From: CAVRQM01 sp963732775
GTDB lineage: Bacteria > Pseudomonadota > Alphaproteobacteria > Acetobacterales > Acetobacteraceae
DNA: 64,000 nt
Reading direction: 5' to 3'
NCBI GenBank assembly: GCA_963732775.1
Contig: CAVTAR010000001.1
Coordinates: 992,001 to 1,056,000, forward strand
Under the pieces are notes generated by a model. It was not told the DNA's origin. It searched no databases and saw only the letters and a list, made by a program, of their open reading frames with translations. The translations under genes and the position numbers were made by a program. Of this stretch, positions 29,252-39,627 are shown piece after piece. Each line of letters opens with the position of its first letter. Positions within the stretch are counted from its first letter, which is position 1.

Positions 29252-30874
29252 ATGACCGACCGCGAGGCCATGACCTTCGACGTGCTGGTGGTGGGCGCCG
29301 GCCCCGCCGGCCTGTCCGCCGCGATCCGCCTCAAGCAGCTCGCGCCGGAGACCAGCGTCTGCGTCGTCGAGAAGGCCGGCGAGGTGGGCGCCCACATCCT
29401 CTCCGGCGCGGTGATCGAGCCGCGTGCGCTGGACGAGCTGCTGCCCGACTGGCGCGAGCAGGGCGCGCCGCTCGACACGCCGGTGACCGAGGATCGGTTC
29501 CTGTTCCTCACCCGCACCCGCGCGCTCCGGCTGCCGACGCCGCCGCAGATGCGCAACCACGGCAACTACGCGGTCTCGCTCGGCAACGTGGTGCGCTGGC
29601 TCGGCCAGCAGGCCGAGGCGCTGGGCGTGGAGGTCTACCCCGGCTTCGCCGCCAGCGAGCTGCTGCTCGAGCACGGGCGCGTCGTCGGCGTGGCCACCGG
29701 CGACATGGGCATCGGCAAGTCGGGCGAACCCGGCCCGAACCACCAGCGCGGCATGGAGTTGCGCGCGCCGTACACGCTGTTCGGCGAGGGCTGCCGCGGC
29801 AACCTGTCCAAGCAGCTGATGCAGCGCTTCGACCTGCGCGCCGGCAAGCCGCCGCAGAGCTATGCGCTTGGCGTGAAGGAGTTGTGGGAGGTGCCCGCCG
29901 AGGCGCATCGGCCGGGCCTGGTGGAGCACAGCGTCGGCTGGCCGCTCGGCCGCAACACCTACGGCGGCTCCTGGCTGTATCATTTCGGCGAGCGGCTGGT
30001 GTCGTACGGCTTCGTGGTGGGGCTCGACTACGCCAACCCCTGGCTGTCGCCGTTTGACGAGATGCAGCGGCTGAAGACGCATCCGGCCATGCGCGGCCAT
30101 TTCGCCGGCGGCCGGCGCGTCAGCTACGGCGCCCGCGCGCTCTCCGAGGGCGGCTGGCAGAGCATCCCGAAGCTCACCTTCCCGGGCGGCGCGCTGATCG
30201 GCGACAGCGCGGGTTTCCTGAACGCGCCGAAGATCAAGGGCACGCATGCCGCGATGAAGAGCGGGATGCTCGCCGCCGAGGCGGTCGCCGACGCGTTGGC
30301 GCACGGGCAGCCGGCCGAGCCCGTGTCGTACACCGAGCGCTTCCACGCGAGCTGGCTCGCCGCCGAGCTGCGCGCCGCGCGCAACATCCGGCCGAGCCTC
30401 GGCCGCTTCGGGCTGTATGGCGGCATCGCCTACTCCGCGCTCGACACCTACGTGCTGCGCGGCCGGGCGCCGTGGACCTTCCGCCACCACGCCGACCACG
30501 AGACGCTGCGGCCAGCCGCGTCGATGCCGAGACGCGAGCCGGTGAAGCCCGACGGGGTGCTGACCTTCGACCGCCTGTCCAGCGTGTTCATCAGCAACAC
30601 CAACCACGCCGAGGACCAGCCGCCGCACCTGGTGCTGCGCGACCCGGCGCGCTGGGAGGCGGTGAACTGGGCCATCTATGCGAGCCCGGAAAGCCGCTAT
30701 TGCCCGGCCGGGGTGTACGAGGCGATCGAGACCGCGGACGGCCATCACCGCCTGCAGGTCAACGCGCAGAACTGCGTGCACTGCAAGACCTGCGACATCA
30801 AGGACCCGACGCAGAACATCGACTGGGTGCCCCCCGAGGGCGGCGGCGGGCCGAATTATCCGGGCGGGATGTGA
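29252..30874 (+). CDS. Electron transfer flavoprotein-ubiquinone oxidoreductase
   Basis: This 540-aa peripheral membrane flavoprotein takes electrons from reduced ETF, which is itself fed by acyl-CoA dehydrogenases, and passes them to ubiquinone. It has the N-terminal FAD motif VVGAGPAGLSAAIRL, the ubiquinone/FAD stretch GGWQSIPKLTFPGGALIGDSAGF split around residues 300-325, and a C-terminal [4Fe-4S] set in SRYCPAGVYE and NCVHCKTCDIKDPTQNI. ATG 29252 is preferred to GTG 29243 since GGCGGAG then lies nine bases upstream. The gene is free of indels. Its TGA overlaps the GTG that may start the next gene. Confidence 0.95.
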   Translation: MTDREAMTFDVLVVGAGPAGLSAAIRLKQLAPETSVCVVEKAGEVGAHILSGAVIEPRALDELLPDWREQGAPLDTPVTEDRFLFLTRTRALRLPTPPQMRNHGNYAVSLGNVVRWLGQQAEALGVEVYPGFAASELLLEHGRVVGVATGDMGIGKSGEPGPNHQRGMELRAPYTLFGEGCRGNLSKQLMQRFDLRAGKPPQSYALGVKELWEVPAEAHRPGLVEHSVGWPLGRNTYGGSWLYHFGERLVSYGFVVGLDYANPWLSPFDEMQRLKTHPAMRGHFAGGRRVSYGARALSEGGWQSIPKLTFPGGALIGDSAGFLNAPKIKGTHAAMKSGMLAAEAVADALAHGQPAEPVSYTERFHASWLAAELRAARNIRPSLGRFGLYGGIAYSALDTYVLRGRAPWTFRHHADHETLRPAASMPRREPVKPDGVLTFDRLSSVFISNTNHAEDQPPHLVLRDPARWEAVNWAIYASPESRYCPAGVYEAIETADGHHRLQVNAQNCVHCKTCDIKDPTQNIDWVPPEGGGGPNYPGGM

Positions 30875-31809
30875 GCGGGTCCAGAAAGGACCCTCACCCC
30901 GGCCCTCTCCCGCAAGCGCGCGAGAGGGAGCCTGCCCCCTCTCCCGCGCTGGCGGGAGAGGGCCGGGGTGAGGGCGCCCCCCTGCGAAGCCTGCGCGGGA
31001 AGACGCTGTTCATCACCGGCGCCTCGCGCGGCATCGGGCTCGCGATCGGGCTGCGGGCCGCGCGCGACGGCGCCAACGTGGTGGTCGCCGCGAAAACCGA
31101 CGCGCCGCACCCGCGGCTCGAGGGCACGATCCACAGCGCCGCCGCGGCGATCGAGGCCGCCGGCGGCTGCGCGCTCGCCGTGGCGTGCGACGTGCGCGAC
31201 GAGGCGCAGATCGCCGCCGCCATCGCCCGCGGCGTGGCAGCCTTCGGCGGCATCGACATCCTGGTCAACAACGCCAGCGCCATCGCGCTCACCGGCACCG
31301 AGGCGACCGAAGCGAAGCGCTACGACCTGATGCAGCAGGTGAACGCGCGCGCGACGTTCCTGTGCGCCAAGCACGCCGTGCCGCACCTGCGGCGCGCCGA
31401 GAACCCGCACATCCTGACGCTGTCGCCGCCGCTCAACCTCGACCCGCGCTGGCTCGGGCCGCACGTCGCCTACACGCTGTCGAAATACGGGATGACCCTG
31501 GTGACGCTCGGCCTGGCCGCCGAGTTCGCCGGCGACGGCATCGCCGCCAACTGCCTGTGGCCGCGCACCACCATCGCCACCGCCGCGGTCGCGAACCTGC
31601 TGGGCGGTGCGGCCATGATGGCCCGCAGCCGCACGCCCGCGATCGTCGCCGACGCGGCGCACGCCATTCTCACAGCGGCCGCGCGCGGGGCGACGGGACG
31701 CTGCTGGAGCGACGAGGAGGCGCTGGCGTCCGTGGGCAGCACCGACCTGCGCCGCTACGCCGTCACGCCGGGACTGGCGCTGCAGGAGGATCTGTTCGTC
31801 GACGGCTGA
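30871..31809 (+). CDS. SDR family oxidoreductase, HSDL2-like, with repeat-derived N terminus
   Basis: The core SDR domain begins at LRGKTLFITGASRGIGLAIG (nt ~30988) and carries TGASRGIG, NNASAIALTGT and the HSDL2-type segment NPHILTLSPPLNL followed by the YTLSKYG catalytic motif. HSDL2-like proteins occur with fatty-acid oxidation genes; their substrate is unknown. No start codon lies between the palindromic repeat and the core, so the only in-frame start is GTG 30871, overlapping the ETF-QO stop. Starting there makes the ribosome read through the repeat, adding about 40 residues (motifs DPHPGPLPQ and GEGRGEG) ahead of the core. Non-standard initiation next to the core is the alternative. Confidence 0.82.
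   Translation: MSGSRKDPHPGPLPQAREREPAPSPALAGEGRGEGAPLRSLRGKTLFITGASRGIGLAIGLRAARDGANVVVAAKTDAPHPRLEGTIHSAAAAIEAAGGCALAVACDVRDEAQIAAAIARGVAAFGGIDILVNNASAIALTGTEATEAKRYDLMQQVNARATFLCAKHAVPHLRRAENPHILTLSPPLNLDPRWLGPHVAYTLSKYGMTLVTLGLAAEFAGDGIAANCLWPRTTIATAAVANLLGGAAMMARSRTPAIVADAAHAILTAAARGATGRCWSDEEALASVGSTDLRRYAVTPGLALQEDLFVDG
30891..30973. repeat. Intergenic palindromic repeat, family A copy 3 (inside a reading frame)
   Basis: Arms CCCTCACCCCGGCCCTCTCCC-like and complement surround an inner stem. It keeps the reading frame open between GTG 30871 and the SDR core, so it may be translated. Confidence 0.88.
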
Positions 31810-31834
31810 CGGCGCGCCGCATCGGCGCGCCGTC
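31808..31834. terminator. Strong hairpin between convergent genes
   Basis: A perfect 12-bp inverted repeat (GACGGCGCGCCG, loop CAT, CGGCGCGCCGTC) sits exactly between the SDR stop and the stop of the convergent beta-propeller gene. There is no T-run, but its place and stability suggest a bidirectional transcript end. Confidence 0.55.
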
Positions 31835-31853
31835 GTCTGGACAGGCCGCCGCT

Positions 31854-32954
31854 TCACGAACCGGCGGAAAACACGGCGATGCAGCCGGTCGGGCACTTCG
31901 CGCCGGCGACCTGCGGCATGAGTACCCGCCCGGTGCCGGAATCGACGGCCACGGAATGCGCGTTCTTGGCGCTCGGGATGTTCTGCACCCAGGTGTTGCC
32001 GGCGGCCTTGATCACACCGAGCTGCGGGCCGCCCGGCTTCATGCCGCGGGCCGCGAGGAAGTACATCCCCGCCTTCGGATCGAAGGCCACCTCGTCCGAG
32101 CCGCCGATCTCGGTCAGCGTCTTGACCACCGCCTCGCTCTTCGCATCGACGATGACGGTGGTGGGCTTGAACCCGGCCTCGACCGCGTCCTGGCTGCAGC
32201 CGACCAGCAGCTCGGTGCCCGGCCCCTGGATCAGCCCGGCGGCCTGGCACTGCTCGAGCGGGATGGTCTTGACCAGCTTCATCGCCTTCGGGTCGATCAC
32301 CGCGATGCCGCCCTTGGCCTTGTCCGGCCCCATCTGCGGCACCGACAGGTACACCATGCCGGTCTGCGCCACATACACCGGCGCTTCCAGCCCGTTGCTC
32401 GCGTCGGGGAAGTCGAGCTTGGCCAGGATCTTGTGGTCGGCGCCGGTGGAGATGAAGGTCACGAACGGCGGGTCGTCGGCGTCGTTCACCTCGACCACGA
32501 CGTTGTCGGCGGCATCGAAGGTCATGCTGTCGGCGCGCGCCTTGCCGCCGGTGGGGATGGTGGCGATGGTCGCCGGCGGGTTGGCGGTGAGGTCGATCAC
32601 CTTGACGGTGCTGTCGCCGTCGCCGGCCCAGAGCTGATGCAGGGGCGGCACCAGCGCCACGCCGTTCGGCCCGGCGTTGTCGAGCGACTTGGTCGCCCCG
32701 GCGAAGCCGGTGACGCGCCCGACGAACTTCATGCCCTGCGTGTCGATCATGTCGACCGCCTTGTTGGACCGGTCGGTGAAGTAATAGATGTGCGCCGCCG
32801 GATCGACCGTGGTGAGGTCATAGGCGGCGATCGGGTTGCCCGGCACGGTGATGCCGCCGACCTGCTTGTACGTCTGGGCGTGGGCGGGTGCGGCGCAGGC
32901 CAGCGCTCCACCGGCCAGCACTCCGGCGGCCAGCAATGCAGTAGTCCGGGTCAT
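31854..32954 (-). CDS. Exported YVTN-type beta-propeller protein
   Basis: This 366-aa protein has a signal peptide (cleavage near APAHAQTYK) and repeated propeller strands of the YncE/YVTN kind (GGIAVIDPKAMKLVKTIPL, STVKVIDLTANPPATIATI). Conserved Cys pairs near the end (KCPTGCIAVF) could form a disulphide. Relatives are periplasmic; the ligand is unknown. The initiator is ATG 32954 with a GGAGAACGAC ribosome site. It stands alone between the beta-oxidation island and the lipoprotein gene. Confidence 0.8.
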   Translation of the reverse strand: MTRTTALLAAGVLAGGALACAAPAHAQTYKQVGGITVPGNPIAAYDLTTVDPAAHIYYFTDRSNKAVDMIDTQGMKFVGRVTGFAGATKSLDNAGPNGVALVPPLHQLWAGDGDSTVKVIDLTANPPATIATIPTGGKARADSMTFDAADNVVVEVNDADDPPFVTFISTGADHKILAKLDFPDASNGLEAPVYVAQTGMVYLSVPQMGPDKAKGGIAVIDPKAMKLVKTIPLEQCQAAGLIQGPGTELLVGCSQDAVEAGFKPTTVIVDAKSEAVVKTLTEIGGSDEVAFDPKAGMYFLAARGMKPGGPQLGVIKAAGNTWVQNIPSAKNAHSVAVDSGTGRVLMPQVAGAKCPTGCIAVFSAGS

Positions 32955-33097
32955 GGCGTCGTTCTCCGTTCTGGCGTTTCTGTCTCGTTGACCGTCCGCC
33001 CCGGCCGCTGAACACGGGTCCCGGGGACGCAGACCTTCTTACCTTGCGGGATGCAAGCAGCCGTGAACAGGCCCATGCCGCGCCGGCGACCGCCGCC

Positions 33098-33406
33098 TCA
33101 CACCCAATGCGCCGGCACCCAGGTCCACAGGCCGCCCACGTCGGACCAGTAGCCCTCGAGCCATTGCGTGCCGTGCCCGGTGCGCGCGATCCACTGCCCC
33201 TCGCGCCAGACATAGCCGCCGTGCCCGTCCCAGTCCCAGTAGCCGGGACGCCAGCTCTGCGCCTCCTCGCTCACCGGCGGCGCCGGAATGGTTTCCGCGC
33301 GCGGGGCGGGGGGCGGCGGGTTCGGGTTCAGCGCGAACGCCGGCGGCGGCGGGGCCACGCAGCCGCCCAGCAGGAGCAGGGTCGCGAGCAGCGGCACGAT
33401 GCGCAT
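33098..33406 (-). CDS. Small YXWQ/WxxGxW-repeat lipoprotein
   Basis: This 102-aa protein has a lipoprotein signal ending in the lipobox LLGG-Cys, a proline-rich linker, and three aromatic repeats (WRPGYWDWDGHGGYVWREG, QWLEGYWSDVGGLWTWVPAHW). Proteins with these WxxGxW repeats are anchored to the outer membrane in many Proteobacteria, and their function is unknown. The gene is short but its lipobox, codon bias and repeat pattern all support it. Confidence 0.78.
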   Translation of the reverse strand: MRIVPLLATLLLLGGCVAPPPPAFALNPNPPPPAPRAETIPAPPVSEEAQSWRPGYWDWDGHGGYVWREGQWIARTGHGTQWLEGYWSDVGGLWTWVPAHWV

Positions 33407-33476
33407 GGGGCACCTCGGCGGGCGGGTTGCGGGAGCAGAGTCTACGGCGGCGACCCCGGCGCGTCACCCCGCCGTC

Positions 33477-33995
33477 TCAGTCCGGCAACAGCACCAGCAC
33501 CGCCGCCTGGGCGGCGATCCCCTCCATGCGGCCGGTGAACCCCAGCCGCTCGGTGGTCGTGGCCTTCACCGACACCCGGCCCTCGTCCACCCCGAGCAGC
33601 CCGGCCAGCCGGGCGATCATCGCGGCCGCGTGCGGCGCGATCTTCGGCCGCTCGCAGATCAGCGTCACGTCGGCGTTGCCCAGCCGGCCGCCCCGCGCCG
33701 CGATCCGCGCCGCTGCGTGGCGCAGGAAGCGCGCGGAATCCGCGTCCTTCCACGCCGCCTCGCTGGGCGGGAAGTGGCGGCCGATGTCGCCCTCGGCGAG
33801 CGCCCCGTAGATCGCGTCGCACAGCGCGTGGATGCCCACGTCGGCGTCCGAGTGGCCGGCGAGCCCGGCCGCGTGCGCCACCTCCACCCCGCACAGCATC
33901 AGCCGCCGCCCCGGCTCCAGGGCGTGCACGTCGAAGCCGGTACCGATCCTGGGAAGAAGCGGGTGCGGGGACAGCGGTGCAGGTGTCTCGCTCAT
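33477..33995 (-). CDS. ispF: 2-C-methyl-D-erythritol 2,4-cyclodiphosphate synthase
   Basis: A 172-aa enzyme of the MEP isoprenoid pathway that cyclises CDP-ME 2-phosphate to the cyclodiphosphate. Metal ligands Asp22 and His24 (GTGFDVHAL) and His48 (AGLAGHSDADVGIHAL) are present, as is the C-terminal KATTTERLGFTGR motif. Many alphaproteobacteria encode an IspD-IspF fusion next to dusB; here the frame begins with an ordinary IspF N terminus at ATG 33995 and only 60 bp separate it from dusB, so this copy is monofunctional. Confidence 0.95.
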   Translation of the reverse strand: MSETPAPLSPHPLLPRIGTGFDVHALEPGRRLMLCGVEVAHAAGLAGHSDADVGIHALCDAIYGALAEGDIGRHFPPSEAAWKDADSARFLRHAAARIAARGGRLGNADVTLICERPKIAPHAAAMIARLAGLLGVDEGRVSVKATTTERLGFTGRMEGIAAQAAVLVLLPD

Positions 33996-34020
33996 GAGTG
34001 CAGATGTCTCCGTTGGCGGA

Positions 34021-34049
34021 TTGCACGTCAACCACGCAACCGTTAGCCT
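34021..34049 (+). promoter_or_regulatory. Candidate sigma-70 promoter of dusB-ntrB-ntrC
   Basis: TTGCAC (34021-34026), a 17-base spacer and TAGCCT (34044-34049) match the -35/-10 layout. Transcription would begin at about 34056, the A of the dusB ATG, implying a leaderless mRNA; no ribosome site precedes that ATG. Confidence 0.35.
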
Positions 34050-34055
34050 GCCCAA

Positions 34056-35123
34056 ATGCTGGGCAACATCCTCTCTGGTGGGCAGGCGCCTCGCCTCGCG
34101 CCGATCGACCTCGGCTCGGGCGTGGTCATCGACACCCCGGTGATCCTGGCGCCGATGTCCGGCGTCACCGACCTGCCGTTCCGCCGGCTGGCGCGTGGGC
34201 TGGGCGCCGGGCTCGTGGTGTCGGAGATGATCGCCTCCTGGGCGATGGTGCGCGAGAACCGCAACACAAGGCGCATGGCCACGCTGGACGGCTCGCCCGC
34301 CTCGCTGCAGCTCGCCGGCTGCGACCCGGCGGCGATGGCCGAGGCGGCGCGCATGGCGGTGGATCGCGGGGCGCACATCGTCGACATCAATTTCGGCTGC
34401 CCGGTGAAGAAGGTGGCGGTCGGCCAGATGGCCGGCAGCGCGCTGATGCGCGACGAACTCGCCGCCGCGCGCATCCTGGAGGCGACGGTGCGCGCGGTCG
34501 CCGTGCCGGTGACGCTGAAGATGCGCATGGGATGGGACCACCAGAGCCTGAACGCGCCCCGCCTCGCGCGCCTCGCGCAGGAGTGCGGCATCCGCATGGT
34601 CACGGTGCACGGCCGCACCCGCCAGCAATTCTACACCGGCACCGCCGACTGGGGGTTCGTCGCCGGGGTCAAGCAGGCGGTCGGCATCCCGGTCATCGTC
34701 AACGGCGACATCGTGAGCGAGGACGACGCCGCCGAGGCGCTGGCCCGCTCCGGCGCGGACGGCGTCATGGTCGGGCGCGGCTGCTACGGCCGGCCCTGGT
34801 TCCCGCGCCAGGTCGCGCACTACCTGCGCACCGGCACGCGGCTCGCGGACCCGTCGCTGGCCGAGCAGCAGCGCATCCTGCTCGACCACTACGCGGCCAT
34901 CCTGGAGCACGCCGGCGAGGCCGCGGGCGTGCGGCTGGCGAGGAAGCATGTCGGCTGGTACTCGCGCGGCCTGCCGGGCTCGGCGGAGTTCCGCGCCGCG
35001 GTCAACCGGCTGGGCGACGCCGCCTCGGTGCGCGGCCTGATCGACGGGTTCTACGGCCGCCTCGTCGCCAGGGGTGCCAGCCGCGTCGTCGCCCGCGAGC
35101 AGCTGCTGGCCGAGGCGGCGTGA
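34056..35123 (+). CDS. dusB: tRNA-dihydrouridine synthase B
   Basis: This 355-aa FMN enzyme reduces uridines in the tRNA D-loop. The TIM-barrel start VILAPMSGVTDLPFRRLARG, the active-site cysteine in DINFGCPVKKV, KMRMGW, HGRTRQQFYTG and NGDIVSEDDA are all present and length is normal. It is the first gene of the conserved alphaproteobacterial dusB-ntrB-ntrC unit; its TGA overlaps the GTG start of ntrB, so translation is coupled. Confidence 0.95.
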   Translation: MLGNILSGGQAPRLAPIDLGSGVVIDTPVILAPMSGVTDLPFRRLARGLGAGLVVSEMIASWAMVRENRNTRRMATLDGSPASLQLAGCDPAAMAEAARMAVDRGAHIVDINFGCPVKKVAVGQMAGSALMRDELAAARILEATVRAVAVPVTLKMRMGWDHQSLNAPRLARLAQECGIRMVTVHGRTRQQFYTGTADWGFVAGVKQAVGIPVIVNGDIVSEDDAAEALARSGADGVMVGRGCYGRPWFPRQVAHYLRTGTRLADPSLAEQQRILLDHYAAILEHAGEAAGVRLARKHVGWYSRGLPGSAEFRAAVNRLGDAASVRGLIDGFYGRLVARGASRVVAREQLLAEAA

Positions 35124-36283
35124 GCCGGGTCGCCGCGCGCGGCGCGCTGGAACTCGTGGACGGCGGCGCCGCGCCTCTGCTGCTGGCGCGTCGCCCGCCG
35201 GACGCGGTGGCGCTGCTGTCCGCACTGCCGGTGCCGGTGCTGCTGCTGGGCCCCGACGACCGCATCCGCTTCGCCAACCCGGCCGCCGAGCAGGCGCTCG
35301 GCCTGTCGATCGGCCAGCTCGCGCAACTGCGCCTGGCGGAGATCGTCGCCGGCGACAGCCCGCTGCTGTCCATGGTCGACCAGGTGCGCCACCAGGACGT
35401 GACGGTGAACGACCACGACCTGCTGCTGGAGGGCCCGCGGCTGCGGCAGATCTCCGCCAGCGTGCACCTGACCAAGCTGCCCGAGGAGCCCGGCTCGGTG
35501 CTGCTGGTGCTGCACGACGCCTCGGCCGCGCGCGCGCTCGACCGCCAGCTCACCTTCCGCAACGCGGCGCGCAGCGTCACCGGCATGGCGGCGATCCTGG
35601 CGCACGAGGTGAAGAACCCGCTCTCGGGCATCCGCGGTGCCGCGCAGTTGCTGGAGGGCAGCGTCGCCGAGGGCGATCGCGAGCTGACGGTGCTGATCCG
35701 TGACGAGGCGGACCGCATCCGGGCGCTGGTCGACCGCATGGAGGTGTTCGGCCACAAGCCGGTGGAGCGCGGGGCGGTGAACATCCACCGCGTGCTGGAG
35801 CACGTCCGCCGCGTCGCCCAGACCGGCTTTGCCGCCGGCATCCGATTCGTCGAGGTGTACGACCCCTCGCTGCCGCCGGTGCTGGGCAACCGCGACCACC
35901 TGGTGCAGGTGCTGCTGAACCTCGTCAAGAACGCGGCGGAGACGCTGATCGACGCGGCCCACCCGGCGCCCGAGATCACCCTCGGCACCGGCTTCCACCA
36001 CGGCATCCGCCTCGCCGCGCCCGGAGCCGAACCCGGCGCGGTGCATCGCCAGGTGCTGCCGCTGGTAGTCTCGGTGCGCGACAACGGGCCGGGCATCCCG
36101 GAGGACATCCGGCCGAACCTGTTCGACCCGTTCGTGACCAGCAAGCCGACCGGCAGTGGCCTCGGTCTTGCTCTGGTCGCCAAGCTCGTCAGCGAGCATG
36201 GCGGGCTGGTCGAGGTCGACAGCCGCCCGGGCCGGACCGAGTTCCGCCTGCACCTGCCGATGATGAGCGAAGACCAGGACTAG
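35120..36283 (+). CDS. ntrB: Nitrogen regulation sensor histidine kinase NtrB
   Basis: This 387-aa cytoplasmic kinase has an N-terminal PAS domain (residues ~30-130: LPVPVLLLGPDDRIRFANPA), an H-box with phospho-accepting His162 (LAHEVKNPLSGIRGAAQLLE), and a HATPase domain with N, G1 and G2 boxes (LLNLVKNAAET, VSVRDNGPGIP, TGSGLGLALVAK). It senses nitrogen state through PII and phosphorylates NtrC. GTG 35120 overlaps the dusB stop and gives the family N terminus. Confidence 0.95.
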   Translation: MSRVAARGALELVDGGAAPLLLARRPPDAVALLSALPVPVLLLGPDDRIRFANPAAEQALGLSIGQLAQLRLAEIVAGDSPLLSMVDQVRHQDVTVNDHDLLLEGPRLRQISASVHLTKLPEEPGSVLLVLHDASAARALDRQLTFRNAARSVTGMAAILAHEVKNPLSGIRGAAQLLEGSVAEGDRELTVLIRDEADRIRALVDRMEVFGHKPVERGAVNIHRVLEHVRRVAQTGFAAGIRFVEVYDPSLPPVLGNRDHLVQVLLNLVKNAAETLIDAAHPAPEITLGTGFHHGIRLAAPGAEPGAVHRQVLPLVVSVRDNGPGIPEDIRPNLFDPFVTSKPTGSGLGLALVAKLVSEHGGLVEVDSRPGRTEFRLHLPMMSEDQD

Positions 36284-36315
36284 ATACCGAGCCGTTCCAT
36301 TTCAGGCAGCCCTGC

Positions 36316-37792
<1,477 letters not shown>

Positions 37793-37983
37793 GCTGCCAC
37801 GCGAACAGCGCTGCGCGGCCGCACGGCTTCGCCGTGACACTTGCGTGCGCCTCGTGGATAGGCGGGTGCACGATATCCCAGTCAGGGCCCGCAGACGGCG
37901 GGTCGTCAGCACTCCCGGTCAACGGGATGTGGTGCGCAAGCCGTCTTGACAGGCCACCCCCTGACATTGCTGCCGTGAATTGA
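37793..37983. other. Gene-free stretch after ntrC
   Basis: This is the first part of a 632-bp gap with visibly lower GC than its surroundings. I see no coding signal, repeat or RNA gene here. A frame that reads DRPPPDIAAVN up to TGA 37981 is aligned with the TonB remnant that follows and may be a trace of its linker. Confidence 0.4.
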
Positions 37984-38331
37984 AATGCGGACGACTGGCT
38001 GGCGCATTTCTCGGCTTACGTCGAAGCTCACAAATACTATCCGCCGGCTGCCACGGAGCGGGGTGAACAAGGGGACGGAGTTGTACGATTCCGCGTCGAG
38101 CGGAGCGGCTGGGTCAGTAGCGTGTGCCTCGCACACAGCTCGGGTTCGCATTACCTCGACTTGGCCTTGTTGGGTATGTTCCGTCGTCATTAGGTTCCGG
38201 CTTTTCCGGCCGGCGAGAGCCGAGACTCAATCATCATCACCCTGACCATGCACTACCGACTCTCACCAGACCCCTCGCTCGGTCCCGCTGCGCCGAGTTC
38301 CACGAGCGTAAGTCTCCACAATTCGTGACGT
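37984..38331 (+). pseudogene. Remnant of a TonB-family C-terminal domain
   Basis: In frame 37984 the sequence reads HFSAYVEAHKYYPPAATERG, then a VVRFRVERSGWV strand, SSGSHYLDLALLGMFRRH and, after an in-frame TAG at 38191, VPAFPAGESRDSIIITLTMH. This is the YP..A...G..G.V.V.F.V...G...SSG...LD pattern of TonB energy transducers with the usual PFP ending. A stop at 37981, no start codon, no membrane anchor and the internal TAG show it is not a working gene. Base composition is lower in GC than flanking genes. TonB delivers proton-motive force to outer-membrane receptors; none is encoded nearby. Confidence 0.6.
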
Positions 38332-38424
38332 GTCCCACCGACCTCGATCACCGGCAGTCAGCCCTGTGCGCGCCGCCCCCGCTTCGAGTGCAACACACCC
38401 CCCTGCCGTGCTAGCCGAACACGC

Positions 38425-39617
38425 ATGAAACTCGACTCCGTCCGCACCTTCGTCGTCGGCAACCCGCCGCCCTCCTACGGCGGCCGCTATTTCGTGTTCC
38501 TCAAGCTGCGCACCGCCTGCGGCATCGAGGGCGTGGGCGAGGTCTACGCCGCCACCTTCGGCCCGCACATCGTCGCGCCGATGATCGAGGACGTGTTCGC
38601 CCGCCGCTTCGCCGGCGAGGACCCGTTGCACATCGAGCGGCTGTGGCGGCGCGTCCACGGCTCCGGCTTCACGCTGCGCCCCGACCCGTCGCTGATGGGC
38701 GTGATGAGCGGGCTCGAGATGGCCTGCTGGGACATCGCCGGCAAGGCCGCCGGGCGCCCGGTCTACGACCTGCTCGGCGGGCGGGTGCGGGAGCGGCTGC
38801 GCAGCTACACCTACATCTATCCGGCCGAGGGCGAGAGCGAGGCGATCTACCACGACGCCGAACGCTCCGCCGAGCGCGGCGCTCGACTACCTGGCGCAGG
38901 GCTTCACCGCGCTGAAGTTCGACCCGGCCGGCGCCTACTCCGCGTTTGACCCGCGCCAGCCGGACCTCGTCGCCCTCGAACGCAGCGAGCGCTTCGTGCG
39001 CCTCATGCGCGACGCGGTCGGCACGCGCGCGGACCTGCTGTTCGGCACCCACGGCCAGTTCACCACCTCGGGCGCGATCCGGCTGGCCAAGCGCCTCGAA
39101 CCCTACGATCCGCTGTGGTTCGAGGAGCCGGTCCCGCCGGAGATGCCCGAGGAGATGGCCAAGGTCGCGCGCGCCACCTCCATCCCGATCGCCACCGGCG
39201 AGCGGCTGACGACCAAGTACGAGTTCGCCCGCGTGCTCGCGACCGGGGCGGCCAGCATCCTGCAAATGAACCTCGGCCGCGTCGGCGGGCTGCTGGAGGC
39301 CAAGAAGATCGCCGGCATGGCCGAGGCGCACTACGCCCAGATCGCGCCGCACCTGTACTGCGGCCCGGTGGTCGGGCGCGGCCAACATCCAGCTCGCCGC
39401 CTGCATCCCGAACTTCCTGATCCTGGAGAGCATCGAGCGCTGGGGCGGATTTCATGCGCAGTTGCTGAAGGCGCCGATCCAGTGGGAGGACGGCTACGTC
39501 ATCGCGCCCACCACGCCCGGCCTCGGCGTGGAACTGGACGAGGCGGTGGCACTCGCGCACCCCTATCCGGCGGACGGCCGGCTGCATCTCGAGATGGCCG
39601 ACGCGCCGGTCGGCTGA
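38425..39617 (+). CDS. Enolase-superfamily dehydratase (mandelate racemase/muconate lactonising type), two frameshifts
   Basis: A protein of about 396 residues with an N-terminal capping domain (MKLDSVRTFVVGNPPPSYGG) and a barrel carrying acid-base and metal residues: TALKFDPAGAY (Lys), FGTHGQ (His), FEEPVPPE (Glu), ATGERLTTKYEF (Glu) and APHLYCGPVVG (His). The GTHGQ and GERL elements point to sugar-acid dehydratases of the galactonate/gluconate group. An extra base near 38880 and another near 39377 shift the frame; the protein continues without loss each time and ends at TGA 39615. It is followed 10 bp on by a hydroxyacid dehydrogenase, suggesting a short catabolic unit. Confidence 0.87.
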
Positions 39618-39627
39618 GGGGCACGCC

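Noticed and set aside
38124..38414. Small plus-strand open frame in the post-ntrC gap
   Set aside because: It is out of frame with the TonB remnant, with no motif or ribosome site.
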